Assembly: GCF_900129965.1 (NCBI RefSeq)
Contig: NZ_FQXM01000019.1
Span: 15,953 to 79,952 of the forward strand
DNA: 64,000 bases
Direction of reading: 5' to 3'
Origin: Clostridium grantii DSM 8605
GTDB taxonomy: Bacteria; Bacillota; Clostridia; Clostridiales; Clostridiaceae
Below, in pieces: positions 60,950 through 64,000 of the stretch (position 1 is the first letter of the stretch; each line of letters starts with the position of its first letter). The position numbers and the translations under genes were made by a program. A model generated the notes under the pieces. That model was not told the origin of the DNA, made no database searches, and saw nothing but the letters and a program-made list of their open reading frames with translations.

Positions 60950-61706
60950 TTTTAAAACTATAATAATTATAGCTACTCTATCTAATTTTTTTGCTTTTTT
61001 TGTTTCAAGTATTTCTTACATATACAATAAAGACAAAGAAGAGATTTTTTATATTGGATTTTCTGGTTTATTTGCTTCACTTGGACTTTTTCTATTACTA
61101 CAACGAGGCGTTGTTAATAATTTCTTTTCAATAATTTTAGCAAATTATCTAATTGTTTTTGCTTTATTATTGTCAGTTAAAGGGCTTTTTTTATTTCGTA
61201 AATCAAAAATTCCTTTTATATGGTTTGATAAATTAATTATAATTTTATTTCCTTTTTTATTTAGTTTTTTTACATATGTAAGCGATGATATAAATGTGAG
61301 AACTATAATTGCTTCTTTAATTATGGGATACCTATATTTTAAAGCTGTATTTGTTATGAATCATAAAGTAGAGGAACTTATTAAAATAGAAGTAAGAATA
61401 TTTAGTATACTACCTGTTTTTGCTGGTGCGGTATACTTTTTCAGAATGGTTATAATTTTATTTTATAATCAAAATGATAACTTTATGACTAGTGGAATTA
61501 TTAATTCTATTTCAGCAATTATAGGTATATACCTACCTATTAATTCGATTTTGGGTATCTTTTGGTGCTATTTAAAAATTCAAAATTATAAACTTGAAAC
61601 TCTTGCATTAACTGATATGCTTACTGGACTTTATAATAAAGCAGCTTTTATAGAATTGCAGACAAAGCTCTTTACTTCTCAAAAGAGAATGGTAGAAATA
61701 GAATAA
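60942..61706 (+). pseudogene. membrane-anchored diguanylate cyclase truncated after the first GGDEF residues
   Basis: 254 residues: about seven hydrophobic helices (FFAFFVSSISYIYNK through INSILGIFWCYLK) form a membrane sensor, then ALTDMLTGLYNKAAFIELQ begins a GGDEF domain. The frame ends about 20 residues later, before the active-site motif; the remainder is missing downstream. It may still sense, but cannot make cyclic di-GMP. Confidence 0.65.
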
Positions 61707-61813
61707 CTATAGAATAGTGCTACCTCCTAAGAATAGATTCCAGGTACTAGATAAAATAACAAAAGAAACCTATTAGGCTAAGAGGTAAAAATTATTAATA
61801 TGCTTATAATACT

Positions 61814-61850
61814 AAAAGGATGTGCACTAAACACATCCTTTTAAACATGG
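61814..61850. terminator. bidirectional terminator
   Basis: Eleven-base perfect stem AAAAGGATGTG/CACATCCTTTT (61814-61824, 61832-61842). T-rich ends on both strands, between convergent genes. Confidence 0.8.
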
Positions 61851-61858
61851 TAAAACCC

Positions 61859-62308
61859 TTATTTAACTGGAATATATATATCAAATTCACCATTTTGCAT
61901 AAATCGTTCATCATATAATTCTAGTTGAGGTCTGAAATCTATCTCATAAGCTGATAAGGGAATCCATTTAGAGTATAAGGCACTATAAAATTCACCTAAA
62001 TCTTTTAAATCGGCTGAATAAGTGTACACAAGGTAATTGCCTTTTGGTACAATTTTTGTTACCATGCCTTCTGGTAACGCCTCAAAGCTATCTACCTTTG
62101 CACAAGCAATGTAGTGAAATCTGCCCTCTGAATCCATTTCACTATCGCATATACCGTAACACAACATAGATTTATGTTTCTGTTTTATGTCTTTGTAACG
62201 TTGATTAAATGCCTCCCAAAGACTTGGAATTTCTCCTTTGCTATTGTTCCCAAAGTAAGTTAATCCAACAGCCTTAAATTCTTCTATAACTACTATTTTT
62301 CCTTCCAT
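61859..62308 (-). CDS. GyrI-like / effector-binding domain protein
   Basis: 149 residues with the SOUL/GyrI-like fold: VIEEFKAVGLTYFGNNSKGE at the start, IPSLWEAFNQRY, LCYGICDSEMDSEGRFHYIA, KGNYLVYTYSADLKDL and a final EFDIYIPVK. This domain binds small hydrophobic compounds and often follows an AraC HTH; here it stands alone. GGGAG precedes the start. It lies just after the WYL regulator on the same strand. Confidence 0.85.
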   Translation of the reverse strand: MEGKIVVIEEFKAVGLTYFGNNSKGEIPSLWEAFNQRYKDIKQKHKSMLCYGICDSEMDSEGRFHYIACAKVDSFEALPEGMVTKIVPKGNYLVYTYSADLKDLGEFYSALYSKWIPLSAYEIDFRPQLELYDERFMQNGEFDIYIPVK

Positions 62309-62384
62309 ATATATAATCTCCCTTCATTTATTTGATAAAATAATTATATCAGGTAATCCTTGCCAACAATGTGTCAGGGATTTT

Positions 62385-63353
62385 TTAAACATTATAAAAA
62401 CTCAAGATTTTATTAGCTTTTGTGATTATATAATTTCTAAGTTCTATAGGCTCTAAAATTTCTGTTCTGTCACTTAAAGAAAATAGTAAGTTGCAGGCAG
62501 TCTCAAAACTCAACATATCTACTTCATAAATCCACTTATCTTCAACTTTTATGATGGAATTTATGTGGAAACCTTCAAGAAGTTGCTTTATATCCTCATG
62601 AAATTTGATTTTCACAACATAGGAATTGGATTTTATTTCAAAAGATGAATTTTTTATGAATTGCTGTTTGCTTTTTGCCCAAAATTCTTCTAAATTAAAG
62701 TCTTTAGGAATGGCAAAATTTTCTTTAAGCACTTCTATGTTTTCAATTCTGCTGCATTTAAAAATTCTGATCTCCTTCCTTACTTCACAAAATGCTATTA
62801 CATACCACTGATAACTTTTTACAACTACACCATAGGGTCTTATGATTCTTTCTAATGTTTCACCTGCATATTTTTTATAGTATACTTTTAGCTTTTTTAA
62901 ATTCAGCACTGATTTTTTAATTAAATCTAAATTTTCATTTTGTATTTTTTTACCCCACCAAGGGTCCGAATCTATAAAAAACCTTTCTTTAGCTTTTACA
63001 ATTTCTTCTCTATGATCCTCAGATACAGTATTTTCAAGTTTTATTAATGCATTTTTAAGTTGCTGGGACATTTCAGTATTCTTGTCTGGTGTGATACCCA
63101 TGCTTGAAAGTAATAGATTAATAATATCTCCACCCTGTAATACATTTGAATTAATTTTATAGTTTTCCATAAAAGAATAACCACCATTAGGCCCTGAAAT
63201 TGACATAATAGGAATACCTGCTTCACACAATATATCAATATCTCTGTATATGGTTCTTTCAGAAGCTTCAAGTATTTTAGCTAAATTTCTAGCATTCATA
63301 ATTCCACGTGAATCAAGTAACATAATAATTCCTAAAAGTCTGTGAAGTCTCAT
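62385..63353 (-). CDS. HTH/WYL domain transcriptional regulator (YafY-like)
   Basis: 322 residues. N-terminal DeoR-type helix-turn-helix: RLHRLLGIIMLLDSRGIMNA, ASERTIYRDIDILCEAGIPI, then GPNGGYSF. The WYL domain follows (about 145-225) with RIIRPYGVVVKSYQWYVIAF and RIFKCSRIENI, and the WCX extension at the end. Members sense ligands or nucleotides and repress nearby genes; the adjacent GyrI-like gene may be its target. AGGAG precedes ATG. Confidence 0.9.
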   Translation of the reverse strand: MRLHRLLGIIMLLDSRGIMNARNLAKILEASERTIYRDIDILCEAGIPIMSISGPNGGYSFMENYKINSNVLQGGDIINLLLSSMGITPDKNTEMSQQLKNALIKLENTVSEDHREEIVKAKERFFIDSDPWWGKKIQNENLDLIKKSVLNLKKLKVYYKKYAGETLERIIRPYGVVVKSYQWYVIAFCEVRKEIRIFKCSRIENIEVLKENFAIPKDFNLEEFWAKSKQQFIKNSSFEIKSNSYVVKIKFHEDIKQLLEGFHINSIIKVEDKWIYEVDMLSFETACNLLFSLSDRTEILEPIELRNYIITKANKILSFYNV

Positions 63354-63723
63354 TTGATCAATCTCCTATTTTATTTGAATATTTTGGATTATAGTTTGAA
63401 TTATACCATTCAGGAGAGTGTATATGGTAGTAGTAATTTTTATTATATGTTTGGACAATGTGTTAATGGAATATCAATTACCCCTTTAATAGACCAAAAA
63501 GATTATAAGAATATTTATACCTTTGTTTATTGTATTATCAATTAAATGGAGAAATTTGAAGAAATATGTTTGGAATATATGATAAAGTTAGACTAAATAT
63601 GGTATAATTAGTGAAGTTAATTATCTTGTTTTATGTAAGTAGTATTAAAGCAATGTTGGTAGAGATTTATAATAGGACATGCTAGTTTTTGTTTAGGTAA
63701 TTATACGAAGATTGGCGTTAAAA
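63354..63723. other. gene-poor interval near the right edge
   Basis: About 370 bp without an intact gene. 63415-63545 holds an open stretch with FYYMFGQCVNGISITPLIDQ but no start or ribosome site, probably a remnant. An extended -10 ATGGTATAAT lies at 63599-63608 with no gene seen downstream on the plus strand within the window. Confidence 0.4.
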
Positions 63724-63754
63724 ATACTCAAACCTAAGATGGAGGTTTGAGTAT
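63724..63754 (-). terminator. minus-strand intrinsic terminator
   Basis: Twelve-base perfect stem ATACTCAAACCT/AGGTTTGAGTAT (63724-63735, 63743-63754). The T run (TTTTTAACG) follows only on the minus strand, so it ends a leftward transcript. Confidence 0.75.
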
Positions 63755-63790
63755 AGAAAAAACAGTATTGCGCCAAACTTTGGATAATTG

Positions 63791-63937
63791 TCATAGCACG
63801 AAACCGCGGTTATTTAAAGAATAGCTATGGGATTTGCATAAATTCATTCTTGATAATTTTAAATAGTATTTAAGGCAAAAGTTCTGATATACAGTAAGAA
63901 AAAACACAAAATAAGGTTTGACAAGAGATTTTGACAT
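63791..63937 (-). CDS. possible small protein of 48 residues
   Basis: Minus-strand ATG at 63937, 5 nt after GGGAGGGGG, encodes SKSLVKPYFVFFLTVYQNFC, LKYYLKLSRMNL and ends at 63791; the leftward terminator follows 36 bp later. The ribosome site and terminator argue for a real unit, but composition is not strongly protein-like and it may be the end of a decayed gene. Confidence 0.3.
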   Translation of the reverse strand: MSKSLVKPYFVFFLTVYQNFCLKYYLKLSRMNLCKSHSYSLNNRGFVL

Positions 63938-64000
63938 ACAATCCCCCTCCCCATAAAGAGGCATAATTCAATGCTATGCGATTTTACTATTAATTGGCGG

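Noticed and set aside
1..64000. CRISPR array, prophage or integrated plasmid
   Set aside because: No regularly spaced repeats, no phage structural, integrase or replication genes; only one IS607-type element.

Overview
The window is a very AT-rich chromosomal segment with a Clostridium-type gene style: strong AGGAGG ribosome sites, TTG/GTG starts, extended -10 TGnTATAAT promoters and short T-tailed terminators. Content also fits an anaerobic Firmicute, probably a Clostridiaceae member: tryptophanase, an AbrB-like regulator, CotH, the carboxynorspermidine route to spermidine, Fe-S/flavin proteins and dispersed GGGGACGGTTC palindromic repeats. No rRNA, tRNA, CRISPR array or prophage was seen.

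Layout. 1-7 kb: a SEDS (FtsW/RodA) paralog with an N-terminal permease-prefix domain, cut by the window edge and translationally coupled to its PadR regulator, then small accessory genes (CPBP protease, two GNATs, FMN reductase-like, HD phosphohydrolase, MORN-like) and a broken Nudix gene. 7-10 kb: tryptophanase with a divergent two-domain regulator. 10-16 kb: AbrB, MalY-type lyase, PocR-AraC regulator and small membrane proteins among gene remnants. 16-19 kb: carboxynorspermidine dehydrogenase/decarboxylase pair. 19-26 kb: a sugar-binding-protein/GGDEF fusion, MATE and nitroreductase remnants, anchored MsrAB, an epimerase-like SDR, and an AraC regulator divergent from a GH2 glycosidase. 28-36.5 kb: SbcCD, 3-methyladenine glycosylase and CotH. 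36.5-41.5 kb: guanine deaminase plus nitrilase, a QueG-like Fe-S protein with a MarR regulator, then RsgA and MNT remnants. 41.6-43.5 kb: two tandem tRNA-dihydrouridine synthases. 43.5-56.3 kb: the defence-like island. 56.4-64 kb: broken genes, an ABC exporter, a truncated GGDEF gene, a GyrI-like protein and a WYL regulator.

The most interesting part is 43.6-56.3 kb. A UvrD-family helicase carrying an internal DEDDh exonuclease domain is followed on the same strand by a JetD-like Toprim protein, a JetA-like kleisin candidate, a JetB-like small subunit and a 1461-residue JetC-like SMC ATPase. This is a Wadjet/MksBEFG-type plasmid-cleaving module in D-A-B-C order, with a helicase-nuclease at its head. 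A decayed IS607-type element (broken serine recombinase plus a TnpB-related protein) sits between the jetD-like and jetA-like genes. Copies of the GGGGACGGTTC palindrome lie at 43.5 and 57.7 kb, on either side of the island.

A second theme is gene decay. At least ten genes show nonsense codons, frameshifts, end truncations or internal deletions joining an N-terminus to a C-terminus (Nudix, SDR/TetR chimera, a possible N-acetylglutamate synthase-like family, MATE, nitroreductase, RsgA, MNT, tnpA, SOD-like, DUF4259, GNAT, GGDEF). Most lie close to intact, unrelated genes.
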